Shown here one piece after another: positions 10,245-22,120 of a stretch of 64,000 nucleotides of DNA; position 1 is the stretch's first letter, and every line of letters begins with the position of its first letter. Position numbers and translations under genes: made by a program. Where the stretch lies: positions 1,054,001 through 1,118,000 of the forward strand of contig NC_033563.1 of assembly GCF_001680005.1 (NCBI RefSeq), read 5' to 3'. Under the pieces are notes generated by a model. The model did no database searches. It saw nothing but the letters and a program-made list of their open reading frames with translations, and was not told where the DNA came from. The DNA comes from Plasmodium coatneyi (lineage: Eukaryota > Apicomplexa > Aconoidasida > Haemosporida > Plasmodiidae).

Positions 10245-12453
10245 GAAAGTGACATCGAAGAGGTAATGCTGGGACCGATAACAGGATAACATTATGTGAG
10301 GAGGAGAAGAAGAAGGGGGTATATCCCCACTAAGTTACCCCGCGAATTAGTTTGCCAATGGAAAAATACCAAAATGGAAGTACCCCGAAGATGGTCTTCC
10401 CAAGGAGGCCCCTCTTATTATACAAAATTTAAAATGAAGAAGTGAACGTTGTATCCCTCACGCAAGCACCTCCTTTTTTTAGGCATATGGATTGCACGAC
10501 GTCTTCAAGTGCAGAGTTAATTTGCCCGCCGAATATACATCCTTTTGTGGTGACCAAAACGTCTTTCCCATTTGCGATACAGTACGTTTGTATTGCTTGA
10601 ACAAAAAGATGGAGGAGAAAAAAAAAAAAAATCTTTTAAAAAAAAAGCGCACAATTTATTGCTTTTCCAACCAGGTTAAGAAAATGCTGTAGGTTGTCAA
10701 GAGAGATGCAGAATGCATTTGAGAATTTCCCCTTCAGTTTTTTCACGCATGATGCAATAATCGCATGGAGGTGTTCCATGATATGGCGGTTCACTCCATC
10801 CAGAGACACGTAAGTGACAGTGCACATCCAATGATTAGACTTAGCGGGCGAATATCCCTCCCCCTAAAAAATAAACATTTTACGGATAAACGACATCGTG
10901 ACGACCAACCTTGCACGGAAGTCGCCTATTTTTTTTTTTTTTGTAAAATTTATGAATAGCCCACTGGATTGAACTCCCAGTGAAGCATTCGTTCAGCACA
11001 AAAATGGCTGAGAAGAAAAAAATGGGGGAACACATTCCCATCGAACCAGCAAAATGAAGATATGTTTGTGTAGGGCCCAATGGGGAACGCACCTTTATGT
11101 TCCCTCAAAAGAGTTGCATATAAAAAGGATAAAAAGAAAACAAGGAGCGGTTTGTGGAAAAGGCCTAAATGAGTAGTCTACAAAGTTAACACAAAGTTGA
11201 TGAAGCATCGGGGAAAAAAAAAAAAAATTCCCGTCAAATGAACGGGCAGACGGATACACGCGCGTGAGTAATTCGGCCAATGGAACCATGGTACACACAC
11301 AAAGGGAAAAAAAAAAAAAAAATATATATACACTTCTGCATACATGCATGCATACGTACATTCGTGCTTGTGCGCATATCATGTACACTTCCAAATGAAG
11401 GGATAAATAAACCAAAAGGGGGGGAAGGAAAAAGGCAGCACGAACGAAGCAATGGGAAGGACTTGTCTAGCATAAGGGGCCTGGACTCGTCGCATAGAGT
11501 GCATTGAATTATATGTGCAAAAGGTTAAGAAAAAAAAAAAAAAAAAAAAAAAAAACATCAAATTTGGCAGATTTGATGAGGTCCTCCGTTTTGGTAAATT
11601 TGACCAAAGCCTCCCACGTTAACCAATTTGGCTATTCTATTTTTTTTTTTTTTTTTTTTTTTTGTAAACTTCAACACTAAAACATTTCCTTTTTACGTGT
11701 TTATTTTTTATGTTATTTCCCCGTTCATTTGCTTATCCCACGTGAAGGCTTCGTGCGCATAGGCGTACATAACAGTTGACGCCTCGGCCGATCTCCACTC
11801 CGCGCCGTTATAGTAACTTATCGCTCCGTCGTAGTAGTAACTTATCACCCCACATGCCTATAAACCTTTGTATGCATGTGCCAACGCGTTGGAGGGGCGG
11901 GGGTCACTAAGGGGAGACGCAAAGTAATCCTGTCTGCGGGGCGCAGGAAAATGTATACACATGCGTACCTCTAAGGGGAAAATTCCCCAGTATATCTATT
12001 TTTTTTTTTCTCCCCTTATAATTTGCCACATGTAGGCCCCTTTCTCCCGAAGGTAGTAAAGATCACCACCTCTCACTTACGCAGATACCTGTCTACTCAT
12101 ATTCGTTCGCACAAAAGAATTTATCACTTCATATAATGGTTATTAAAAAAAGGTATACTGAGCTGCAATTTCCGGGTTATCAATTTGAAGACCCCCCATT
12201 GGCATTAATTCGACGACTCTACTCAGGACGTCCCCCCTGCCCCTAAATGTGTGCATCTGTCCACGTGTGCGACGCATGGTCGTATAGGTGGGACGGACAC
12301 TGTGCAAATAAACAGCAACCTCTCTGTTCCTCTCGAGGGAATACTCCCCTCACCCTACCCCTGATCACACACATGTGTGTGCAGATTCACTAGCCAAAAC
12401 GGGCTTGTAATAAACGCTTTTGTATTACCAAAAGGGTGGGAGAGAAAAATACA
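10245..12453. other. Intergenic region with a possible orphan exon
   Basis: These 2.2 kb separate E2 from the kinesin and hold many poly(A)/poly(T) tracts (10619-10632, 11216-11226, 11529-11554, 11641-11663). One part, 10484-10691, is unusually protein-like and is listed separately. The rest shows no gene that I can support. The last few hundred bases are presumably the kinesin promoter. Confidence 0.55.
10484..10691 (+). CDS. Possible terminal exons of an unidentified small gene
   Basis: After a pyrimidine tract ending in TTTAG, an open exon (about 10484-10582) encodes a Cys-containing peptide with CRVNLPAEY and VFPICDT. It ends at a GTACGT donor. A second acceptor (CCAACCAG, exon from 10677) continues in phase 0 with VKKML and a stop at 10691. 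Splice phases agree, but I find no upstream start exon and recognise no family. An alternative open frame continues at about 10678-10812, and the minus strand also has a 63-codon ORF. It may be chance. Confidence 0.25.
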
Positions 12454-15400
12454 ATGAGTGGGGAGCTCTCCAATGTAATTACGAGAAGTCACGATGGAGA
12501 GGGCGGTAAAAGCTTGGAGGAAATTTACGTGAATTACAAAAAGCTGAAACAGCTGAACGGGTTGAACGCGACAAACGATGGCATCTCCAGGGGGGACACG
12601 ATCTTCTTTGAAGCGCAGAGCGAGGCGGGCGAAGGCGAGAAGGAAGAAAAAGGGGATGCCCTGCTGCACAACGATGGGGAGGTGGAAATCAATTTAAAAA
12701 AAAACAAAAAAGGCAGCGAAGAAAGTAGCGAAAAATGCCGCGCAGAAGGGGCGAATGGCGAAATTGTCACATGCACCACCGCTTCCTGTGCGAACAATAA
12801 CGCAACAGAAAATAAAAAAATTAATGTGTTAACCATTTCCCCTGAATTTAGCGACGTGAAAAGGAACTTTAGATTTACACACAGGAACAATTTGCACGTG
12901 AAAAGGTCCCTAAACGACGAGCCCGCGCTAGGCAATAGCAAAAAGGTCTTCCTAAAAAGCAGCCATAATCTGACCAGCGTTCCGCTGCTTACCGGGTTTG
13001 GCACCATTCGTTCCACCCGGGGTGAGGAAAGGGCAGGCAGCAAAAAAAAGTTCAGCCCCAATATTCAGGCAAACAGCATAATCAGCCATAATGACCGAAC
13101 CCTAAAAATATTCTGCAACGCGAGGGAAGACGGCGCCAAGAGTAGCAACCCCACGGGTGGAAATCGAAGCCGCGCCAGACAGCAGCTGGGCGGTGGCGGC
13201 GTCCACTTGAATGGGAGCGGTTCGCGACCGGCAGCGGCCATCCCGAGTGAGAAGAAGCGGGTCCCCAGGAGGAAGGCCGCAACGAGTGCAACAAGCACTG
13301 CCAGTGCAATGAGTGCATCTGGTGTGATCAGCTCAGCCAGGCTCGAAGTCAAGACGAAAAACGGGACCATGGAAACGAAAAACAAAAATAGGCTGTCAGT
13401 GACGAAGAGCCAAGTTAACAAGAACGTAATGGACCACATTAGTGAGTACCCCATAACGTCCAAAAATATCTACGACAGTATTTACATCCCGCAGATCAAC
13501 ATAAAAAACATCTTCAGTGGGAACTCCACTGGCGGGGGGACAGCGGCCTGCACGTACAACACTACAACCAGCGCAGACCCCCCCTACAGCATCAACGGGG
13601 AGGGCAATACGTTGAAAAGGGAAGACAGTTCTAATCTAATAAACACTCTAAATGCCTACTCAAACGTAAAAGTTGCAGTGAGAATAAAACCCATTTCCGA
13701 AGCGGAAGAAAATATCGTCTCTATATTTAACAAAAACTATGTCCTCATAGAAAAGGAAAATCAGAAGGAATGTTATCTACTGTCTCAAAAGAAGAAACAA
13801 GCAACTTACGTGTTCGATGTAGTATTCGACGTCAATGCAACGCAGGAAAATGTGTTCTTGCACACCGCCAAACCGTTAATCCCTCACGTTTTCAAAGGTG
13901 TTAATGGAACCGTTTTTGCATATGGGGCGACCGGTTCGGGGAAAACTTACACCATGCTAGACGATAAGAACCAAAACGGGATCGTACAGTTGTCCCTCCT
14001 AGAATTATTCACCATCATTAAAGAGAAAAAATATGAAAAGGTAAAAGTGCTCATGAGTTTTTTAGAGGTATATAACGAAACCATTAGGGACCTCCTTGGA
14101 AAGGAGAAGAACAAACCTTTGGAGGTGCAAGAAGATGCAGCTGAAGTAAGGGTAAGTAATTTATGTGAAGTGCATGTAGAGAGCTACCAACAAGCAATGC
14201 TTCTAATAAATGAAGGAGTGAAAAATAGGAAGATGTCTCCTACCAGGGCGAATAAAGTGTCTAGTAGATCCCATGCTATTCTACAAATATATATACACAA
14301 CGAAATTATGGACAGCAATATGAATGCAATAAATTATAAAGCCAAACTATGCTTTGTCGATTTAGCCGGTTCGGAAAGAGCTAGTGCCACTTCCAATAAA
14401 GGGGAAAGGTTCAAAGAAGGGTCCTACATTAATCAGTCCCTCCTTGCGCTAGCCAACTGTATCAACTCCCTAGCGTCTAATAAAAACATCCCAAAGGTTA
14501 GAGTCAAATATAGGGATAGCAAATTAACGCACCTTTTAAAAAATTCACTGGAAGGAAACTGCCTTGTCGTAATGATTGCCAATATCAACCCGTCCAGGAA
14601 GTCCTTTCAGGAATCCAATAACACCCTCAAGTATGCCTTCCGAGCGAGGAACATAAAACTCTGTGCAACGATCCAAACGAATGACAACAAAGAAAGCGAC
14701 GTGGAAAAAATTTTAAAAAGAAATGATCTCCTCCAGAAGGAATACGACCTGCTACTTCACAAGTACGGTAGTCTGAAGGAGTGCTTCGCTAATTTAAAGG
14801 TCCTCTTTCAGCTCTACAAAAATGTCCACCATTGTTACCAGAGGAAGGAAAACGCATCGGGCAAAATGCCCCTCCTCGGACTGAAGCAAAACATTTCTGT
14901 GTATGAACAGCTCATTAAAATTAAGTCCGAGGAAATTAAACAGAAAGTTGATTCCCTACCTTTGGGGGATGACCAAGAGGATGTATTACTACTAAACATT
15001 TTCGACTCCGTTGTGGATAAAGATTTGGACCATTTTATTCGCTCCAATTCGTCTGCGCTGACTGGGGAGGACGACCATCGGGGGGAAGCGCGACGAAATG
15101 ACCACACGGGGGACTTACCCTCCAGGCTAAAGTGCAAGGAAGACGTCAGTAATGAGGGGGGTAACCTGGCGGGGAATTTTCCCACATCAGACGTACCGAT
15201 CGTAACGACCGAGGAAGAGGGCGAACACGTGGAGCTGAAGCACCCAGGCAATAAGCAACAATTGCAGACCTTCCAAGACAACCTAACCGACATGCAAAAT
15301 AGCATTTTGATGGAAACGATTAGTAAAAAAATGGAGAATTCTTCCCACGCCCCCATAATAAAAAGTGACGTCACCCAGTTATTCCTCCACAGTGGTATCA

Positions 15401-15912
15401 ACGCGGATCCCCGTATCGTCCTAAATGAGCAGGCAAGCAAAAATATACTCACCAAACTGGAACCGCACGGGGTGCTAAATTACAGTCAAATTTTAGATAA
15501 CAGTAATAGGGGACATCGTAGCGACGCCACGCAGGATTATCCCCAGGACGCCTCAAACGGGACAGGAAGCCTTTTTAACAACCCGAATGCGGTGGAAAAT
15601 AATCTAGTCCATTGTGTGGGCGATTTTGCAGAGCAGAATGGAGACAACTTTTACGATGCCAACGGGATGGACAATGCAGAGGTGACCATCTTTCCTAATG
15701 GGGTGGAAGCAAAGGGCACAAGCGGTGTAATCAATTTAGGGAGAGCGAAACGTGAGCCACAGGTAGGCAGGCTGATATTCAACAATGAGGCGGTTAAGAG
15801 CAACAAGAGGAAACTCACCCACGTGGAGGAAAACATAAAGCATGAACACCACGAAGAAAACTCATCATCCGTCAGAAAAAAAAAAGTTAAAAATGAGAGG
15901 AAAGTGAGGTAG
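12454..15912 (+). CDS. kinesin-8X: Kinesin-8 motor protein (kinesin-8X-like)
   Basis: One long exon encodes 1152 residues from ATG at 12454; the frame is open a few codons further up but without ATG. The kinesin motor lies in the middle, about residues 405-750. It has P-loop GATGSGKTYT (about 492), switch I NKVSSRSHA (about 598) and switch II DLAGSERAS (about 635), all intact. A neck coiled-coil region follows, then a mostly disordered tail ending in a basic KKKVKNERKVR. The roughly 400-residue N-terminal extension is low-complexity and charged. Family features match kinesin-8, plus-end motors that regulate microtubule length. Plasmodium has two, 8B for male gamete axonemes and 8X for spindles in gamete, zygote and oocyst stages. 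I choose 8X because its P. falciparum gene, as I recall it, sits beside the same neighbours. The subtype is inference. Confidence 0.85.
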   Translation: MSGELSNVITRSHDGEGGKSLEEIYVNYKKLKQLNGLNATNDGISRGDTIFFEAQSEAGEGEKEEKGDALLHNDGEVEINLKKNKKGSEESSEKCRAEGANGEIVTCTTASCANNNATENKKINVLTISPEFSDVKRNFRFTHRNNLHVKRSLNDEPALGNSKKVFLKSSHNLTSVPLLTGFGTIRSTRGEERAGSKKKFSPNIQANSIISHNDRTLKIFCNAREDGAKSSNPTGGNRSRARQQLGGGGVHLNGSGSRPAAAIPSEKKRVPRRKAATSATSTASAMSASGVISSARLEVKTKNGTMETKNKNRLSVTKSQVNKNVMDHISEYPITSKNIYDSIYIPQINIKNIFSGNSTGGGTAACTYNTTTSADPPYSINGEGNTLKREDSSNLINTLNAYSNVKVAVRIKPISEAEENIVSIFNKNYVLIEKENQKECYLLSQKKKQATYVFDVVFDVNATQENVFLHTAKPLIPHVFKGVNGTVFAYGATGSGKTYTMLDDKNQNGIVQLSLLELFTIIKEKKYEKVKVLMSFLEVYNETIRDLLGKEKNKPLEVQEDAAEVRVSNLCEVHVESYQQAMLLINEGVKNRKMSPTRANKVSSRSHAILQIYIHNEIMDSNMNAINYKAKLCFVDLAGSERASATSNKGERFKEGSYINQSLLALANCINSLASNKNIPKVRVKYRDSKLTHLLKNSLEGNCLVVMIANINPSRKSFQESNNTLKYAFRARNIKLCATIQTNDNKESDVEKILKRNDLLQKEYDLLLHKYGSLKECFANLKVLFQLYKNVHHCYQRKENASGKMPLLGLKQNISVYEQLIKIKSEEIKQKVDSLPLGDDQEDVLLLNIFDSVVDKDLDHFIRSNSSALTGEDDHRGEARRNDHTGDLPSRLKCKEDVSNEGGNLAGNFPTSDVPIVTTEEEGEHVELKHPGNKQQLQTFQDNLTDMQNSILMETISKKMENSSHAPIIKSDVTQLFLHSGINADPRIVLNEQASKNILTKLEPHGVLNYSQILDNSNRGHRSDATQDYPQDASNGTGSLFNNPNAVENNLVHCVGDFAEQNGDNFYDANGMDNAEVTIFPNGVEAKGTSGVINLGRAKREPQVGRLIFNNEAVKSNKRKLTHVEENIKHEHHEENSSSVRKKKVKNERKVR

Positions 15913-17312
15913 CTGTCTGACCGGTGCATACTTCGTTCTGCATGGGACTGTCTGTGCGCTCCGAGTGGCAAACCCCCGTCTGTTACAATAGAAAGGTAGG
16001 AGAACGGAGCACTGCCCCCAACACAAGTCACTTCGTCTCCTTCGAAATGGGTTCATCTTTACATAGAGGAAAAATTTTACCCTTTTGATCACCCCACGGT
16101 TATACAACTTTGGCCGTGGCACGTCCCAATCGGAACCTTCCCCGGCTTATTGTTAGATAAAGTGAACAGAAAACTTCAGGACAGATACAACCCGTTATGG
16201 CTCCCTTCGCTTAGCACACTTCCCTAAATGAAGTGAGAATGGTCCTCAATTTGATTTATCACGTTGCTACTGCTACATTTGCTACCCCCCTCATTGGTGT
16301 TATCTCTATGTGGTGATCCCATTACAGCTTTTACTTCTTACAGCATAGAGTTGGACGTCGCAGAAGGGGAGAGAGGGAACATCGCAGCTTACTCCCCCCT
16401 CCTATATGTTTACGTTTTGGCGTGTGTTTGTTCTCCATCGCGCGGGGACGACCCCACCCTTCAGCAGATTTGTGTTCATGTTTACACGAGTGTAATACCC
16501 ACATAAAATACATACCTGCTAATTTTTGGCACTTCAAATTCTCCCCCCCCCTTCCCGTGCGGCGGCGCTTCGACGACTTGTACTTACATATATACATATA
16601 TCATATGTGCGTATATATGCAATGTTCAGCAGCGCATCTACATTCTCTGCTTTTTTTATTTTTTTTTTTATGTACATTTGGAGGACTAATTTACTCTGCT
16701 CTGCAACCCCGTTTATCATTTTTAAGTAAACCAGCTAAGCTAGCTTTTTTTTTTTTTTTTTTTTTCCATTTTGAATGCGAAAAAATTTGCTTATTGCAAG
16801 AAAAGGCAACAGAGTGATGCGCCATACGGGTATCACATTTTTGCGATTTGCAATAACACGTGAATAAGAACATATACCATTTTTAAGAATATATATTTTT
16901 TTTCCGGTGAGAACATTTTGAGGGGAACATCCACCCAGAGCAGGGTATTCCCAATGAACATGGCACGTACACGTTCATGCTTGGATGAAGGTCATCTGTC
17001 TCGAGTGAGACTATAATGTTTTTTGTTTTCTCCAACCACTGGAGAAGCTTCATTTGGAACGTGCCCACAGTCCTCACACACCCGTTGTCCTTTCCCCGTT
17101 CATCCGTACCGTTAAAAAAAAAGAAACAAACAAAAAAATGACATACATGTTAGAGTGTCCCTGCACACATCTGCAGCTGTGATGGAACTCCGCTGGGCAA
17201 ATACTAACGGATTAGTGGCGTCACAGCTTGAGATGCGCGTGTCCCATTAGTGGGGGTAGCAACAGAGAGGAACAAACGGAGAATCAGCAAAGAACCCGAA
17301 GGCCGCACAAAA
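15913..17312. other. Intergenic spacer, kinesin to RRM gene
   Basis: These 1.4 kb contain no supported gene. There are poly(T) runs at 16644-16670 and 16746-16765 and a TA-rich patch near 16590-16620. ORFs on both strands are short and driven by homopolymers. The last few hundred bases are presumably the promoter of the RNA-binding protein gene. Confidence 0.6.
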
Positions 17313-18541
17313 ATGGGCATATTTGATAAAATCCGGAGCGTCGAAAAATTGAACGAAGCAGAGCTGAAGAACATTGGAAATGAACAAGCCTCCTGGCATG
17401 ACCAGTATAAGGACTCCAGTTACATCTACATAGGTAGGCAACCAGCGGGCGCGATAGCGACAAAGGCTTCTCGTCACTTCACCACTGCGTATGTCGGAGC
17501 GTTACTATACATTTGCTCGTTCCCGATTTCCCTTCCCCCTGAGCAGGCAACCTGGACAGGAGACTAACCGAAGGAGACATCGTTATCGTATTTTCGCAAT
17601 TTGGCGAACCGATAGACGTCAACCTGGTGCGCGACAAGGAGACAGGTAATTCAACCAAACTGCAAATATATGTTTGTGAGGATTGCCCACTATATTATTC
17701 TAGGGTGTGATGGCAGTATCACCATTTGGTGCAGCACATCGCTGTGTTTTCTTTCATTTCCCCTCTGTGTACCTTCCGCAGGAAAATCCAAGGGGTATTG
17801 CTTCCTATCATACGAGGACCAGCGCAGCACAGTGCTAGCGGTGGATAACTTCAACGGATACAAGCTGCTGGATCGGCCTCTAGTGGTTGACCACATTTTA
17901 AATTACAGGCTCCCCCAGGAATATGCCAACGACGATGTAACGCTGCACGAATTCACATGCACACATATTTGTGAGTGTGTACATATGTACGCATATGTAG
18001 ATAGAAGCTTATGTGTATTGCTAGTTCCTGGCGCACCTCATCTGTTTCCTCCACCCCCCTGCAGGGACAAAACGAATACAAGCCAACCGGCGCAGAGGGA
18101 CAAGGAATCGGCGTGTACAACGTTATCGAGAGCGAAATAAATTTGACCAAGACGTTCGAAAAAATACGGAATAAACAGAGTGAGGAAAAACGGAAAAAAC
18201 TGATGGATGAAGATGAACTGTGGGCATTAAACTTTGAAAAATCATTAAACAAAGGGGATGGCAAAGGAGAAAAGGAGAGTGAAGATCGGAGGTCCACTTC
18301 GTCCCACAACGTTACAGACAAAAGGAAGGGACGCCATGGAGAGAGATCCGTGTCGCCAAAAAGGTACAAACAGAGGGACAGAAAAAATGACGATGATAGG
18401 ACCCACAGACGTCATAAGCATAAGTCTCACCGTAGCAAAGGGAAAAAATCTCGCAAACGTGAGCGGAGCTCACATAGTAGCAGCAGCAGCGATGGTAGCA
18501 GGAGGCGAGATGAGAGGAGAAAAAGAAAAAGGCGACATTAA
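17313..18541 (+). CDS. RRM splicing factor, IST3/RBMX2 (Snu17) homologue
   Basis: Four exons join in phase: 17313-17433, 17547-17645, 17782-17936 and 18065-18541, encoding 283 residues. The N-terminus holds SWHDQYKDSSYIYIG, followed by an RRM with YIYIGNL as RNP2 and GKSKGYCFL as RNP1. The linker EDQRSTVLAVDNFNG is nearly diagnostic of the IST3/RBMX2 family. These proteins belong to the RES complex, which binds pre-mRNA in activated spliceosomes and helps retain unspliced RNA in the nucleus. The C-terminus is Arg/Lys/Ser-rich (RS-like, about residues 190-283), as in human RBMX2 though shorter. Splice phases, the unbroken RRM and the family match make the model secure. Confidence 0.9.
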
Positions 18542-19542
18542 GCACAGAAGGAAAGACATCGCGCAGCGGTTGAATTTACAAAAGTTTTCAAAAAGAAGAA
18601 CGATACCGTGTTTTCTCCCGGGGGATGGGTAATCGGAATAAATGTGCGCACAGGATGAAGCAATATCACGCTTCTGCACGCAGATGGACGAATGTTTTGT
18701 TCACTCGAACGGTAAATACCCCCCTCATGTAGGACCATTCCCCTACTTGGAAGTCTCAAAAGTGATCATAAGTATATGTATCCACAATTACATATGTTGT
18801 ATTTATTTATTTATGTGTGTGCAACTCTTTTTTTTAATCAACTCACCTGTTCATAAAATTTTGACACTTTTTTGTATGCAATTTTTTTTTTTTTTTTTTT
18901 CGTGCATGGCTAGCTGATTAAGCCTAAGCCTTCTGGGATGGGATTAGTAACGCCTTTCCCCGTTTTTCAACAAATTTGAATTTAAAAAGGTTTTTACTTA
19001 CTTGGAATTGGAAATCAATCCCTCCCTGGGTCAAAACAACAAAATGGGAAAAAAAAAATAAAATGAAATGACTATTCAGGCTAAAATATAGCCTTAAAAA
19101 AAATGGATTGCCAGCCCCACGACCAGTAGGTAGGCGCTTCCATTCGAATCAGCCACCAAACGTATGAGCACGTAAGAATAAGGCGACGTGGGGTGGATGT
19201 ATTTCCTTGTGCGCATATGAGAGAGAATATATTATGCGCGAAATGTGCCTTACGTGCGAAAAATGCATCGACCGCATAAGGCACTGAAAATATTTTTACG
19301 AATAAAAGAAGCATTTTCCCATGGCCCTTGTCATTTCGCCCATAGCACTTTCCCTTTTGCGCCACGCGAATTAAACCCCAACGGAAAAAAGCCGCTCTAC
19401 CTGCGTAAACCAATTTTATCGCTAGCTTAACATAATCTACGCATCGAAAAAAAAAATAAAACCTCCTGGTTATAATAGGCAAATTGCGAGAAACACGAAA
19501 AGGGAAAACGTAACAGATTAACAAAAAAAAAGAAAAAGCAAA
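18542..19542. other. Intergenic spacer, RRM gene to eEF1B
   Basis: About 1 kb with poly(T) at 18882-18900 and poly(A) runs near 19050 and 19450. A minus-strand ORF at 19081-19524 has no recognisable domain and lies in the promoter of the next gene. I see no supported gene. Confidence 0.6.
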
Positions 19543-20422
19543 ATGGCGAATACATACGACGAGTTGTACATACCCATCAGCTACTACCTTCTACATAACG
19601 AAGGCAATCAGGCGGGCACGGCTAGCGAGCAGCCAGGGAAAAAGCCGGGCAAGAAACCAGTCATCAACAAGTAAGGCGAAAATGGGGCAACACTGGGAAT
19701 AAACCAGTGGAAGTGGAAAGGTCCACGTATGGGGGACAGCACGACAACCGACCTCTATGGCAATCTCTGAATTGTTACGCGATACCCACGCGCAGCTTCA
19801 TTATGTCCCCCTATTGCTCAATGTCTACGCACATATGTATATATGCAAGTACTCCTAATCATGGTGGTGTCCCCCCCAATTCTGCAGGTCCTCCCTCATT
19901 ATCGACATAAAGCCCTACGGAGAAGAAACCAACCTGGACGAAGTGTTAAAACTGGTGAAGGGAATCGAAATGGAAGGGCTCACATGGGGAAAGGCGCACA
20001 AAAAGATGCCCTTTGCATTTGGCCTTTTCAAGCTACAGGTAATATACGCTAAAAAAGTTCACGCATTTAGGTGTTTCCCCTTTGCGCTATTCAACCCCCC
20101 CCCCCCTACGTGTGCATAACCGAGTGGGGCGCACCAGTTATATGAACATTGTCACGTTTGCCTTGACCTTCGCATGTTGGTCACCACATTATGATCATCT
20201 CCGTATGTGCACCCCGCCCCTCCACAGGTTTCCTGCGTCATCGTGGACGACCTGATAAACACAGACGAACTTATCGAGATGATAGAGAATGTGGGGCTAA
20301 GTGAGGAGGATGTTAAGAAGAAAAAGGAGCTTCAAGAATTGATGGAAGGTGAAGAAGTTGACGATGAGGAGGTAGAAGGACTCGTTCAGTCCGCCGAGAT
20401 TATTTCCTTTAATAAGTTGTAA
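19543..20422 (+). CDS. EF1B: Elongation factor 1-beta (eEF1B alpha) guanine-exchange domain protein
   Basis: Three exons, 19543-19670, 19888-20038 and 20228-20422, join in phase and give 157 residues. The C-terminal two thirds are the EF1-GNE domain: SSLIIDIKPYGEETNLDEV (about 43-62), then GLTWG and FGLFKLQVSCVIVDD, ending AEIISFNKL, the counterpart of the animal DVAAFNKI end. The protein catalyses GDP/GTP exchange on eEF1A during translation elongation. It is shorter than animal eEF1B (about 225 residues). The N-terminal GST-like module is missing and replaced by a short Tyr-rich segment and a Lys/Pro linker. All exons are needed for the domain, so the gene model is firm. Confidence 0.9.
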
Positions 20423-22120
20423 TTCATTTTACAGCCCTTCTCTGCGCGAGTGGGCATGGGTCCGTGTATAAGTGCATCCAACGGAAGGCACACACGGGAA
20501 CACAAATGTATATACACAAGTGAGGCATTTGCCCAGCTCCTTACAAGGAAACCCCCCTAAGCGAAGCACTTCGGTGAGTTAATTTTCCATCCTTTTTACA
20601 TAATAGTGGGTCCAAATGGAACGAGGGAAATTTACATGCAGTGAGTTGCGCGAGTTTACCACCCCCACAGGGGGTGCTTACTGTATACTTTCAGTGTGCT
20701 TCGAAAGAGGAGTATAATATCCCCCAAAGTTCCACCTTCCACTATGAACTACCAACATCAGCTGCCTCCGCGGGGGGTACATTGATAAGAGGTTTACACA
20801 GTCAGATTCGAAGTGCCCACCTAAACACATCAACCATTTTGAAGCAACACGTAGTCGTACATAAAAATAAGGAGCATAAAAAAAGAAAAAATTTTCACCT
20901 AAGTTGATCCTATGACTCTGCATGCATAAAGGTATACACTACATTTTGACAGTCCCTGTTCGATCGTCCGCGCGACCGTTCTTTTTTTTTTTTTTTTAAT
21001 TTGCATGTAGAACGTGAACCCCCCAAAATTGTGCGGAGAACAAAAGGTGGAAAAAAAAAAAAAAAAAAAAAAAAAAGAAGCAACCAATCCTCAGTGGTGT
21101 GGTGGCAACGTCCGGAAAATTATTAATAAATATCGTCGTGACAAGAAAATTAGCAGGGGGTAGCTTGCGGTAGCGTAGCATAGGGGTTCTATAGGGGGGC
21201 GAAAGGCCCATTTTCCAAGAACCCCGCAGTTCTGTATACCCACCCAGTCGTTCGTTTGCGCCTCTTGTTTACCGCTTTTTTCCCCGGCGCTTCTCTTTTT
21301 CCCTTTTTTTTTTTTTTTTTTTTTTCTTTTTAATTGCATGTCGTTTTGCTAATTTTTTTTGGAAAATTAATTAAATTAATTGATCACCCTAATGTGAAAA
21401 AAAAAAAATCTTTTAATCCTTTTCTTTGTGACTTTTTTTGTTACTAAAGAGATTGACTCTCCCGTTGCTTATTCGCCATTGATTGATCCCGTGTTTTGTT
21501 CATTTTCCGCTTATCCATTCTAGCCCTAGATTATGTTAGGTTAGTTCATCCAACTGTGCGTTAGATTAACTTACTACGTATTATATTATATTGTACTGTA
21601 TTGTATTATATTAGTTTTTTTTTTTTTAAGTACGAATAGAACCGTTCCTGTTCGAGCTGCTCAAACGATTGCTTGTCAACAGAGTTGGGTAGATATGCAG
21701 AAGCACACGTAGCGGTAGATGCGTAGTCAATGCAAACCTTCGCGTGCGAGTTTCCCACCTGTTGTTGAGAAATCATATTGGGACCTTATTTTTTTTTTTG
21801 AAACTTCTCCAAGTATTCGCTAAATTTTTACATGTCATTGAAATTTTCCGCTTTGTATGATGATAAATTTGCGACTGTTTTTTTGCATCGATCTCTTTTG
21901 CTCAATCTGCATGTAAAATGCACGCATGCAGGAGTGTGTTTCTGCGTAGATCGAGCATGCAGAAATTTGTTTCTGTGTAGATGTGTTCGTGTAGTCATAG
22001 GCAAATGAACTTATCGGCACACACGCGTAACTGTCACACCTTGGTAGATGTGTTCCTACTCTCCAATTTTTCAATCCTTTTTAACTCCATTGGAGAATAA
22101 CGACAGTGCGGCAAATTAGG
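20423..22120. other. Intergenic/promoter region upstream of ABCI3
   Basis: This 1.7-kb region is rich in homopolymers (poly(T) at 20981-20998 and 21306-21325, poly(A) at 21050-21076). An ORF at 20641-20907 has no known domain. No gene is supported. The last 800 bases, AT-rich with TTAGATTA/TATTATAT patches, presumably carry the ABCI3 promoter and 5' leader. Confidence 0.6.

Noticed and set aside
19081..19524. 147-codon minus-strand ORF upstream of eEF1B
   Set aside because: It lies in the promoter of the next gene, has no domain, and runs through A/T homopolymers.
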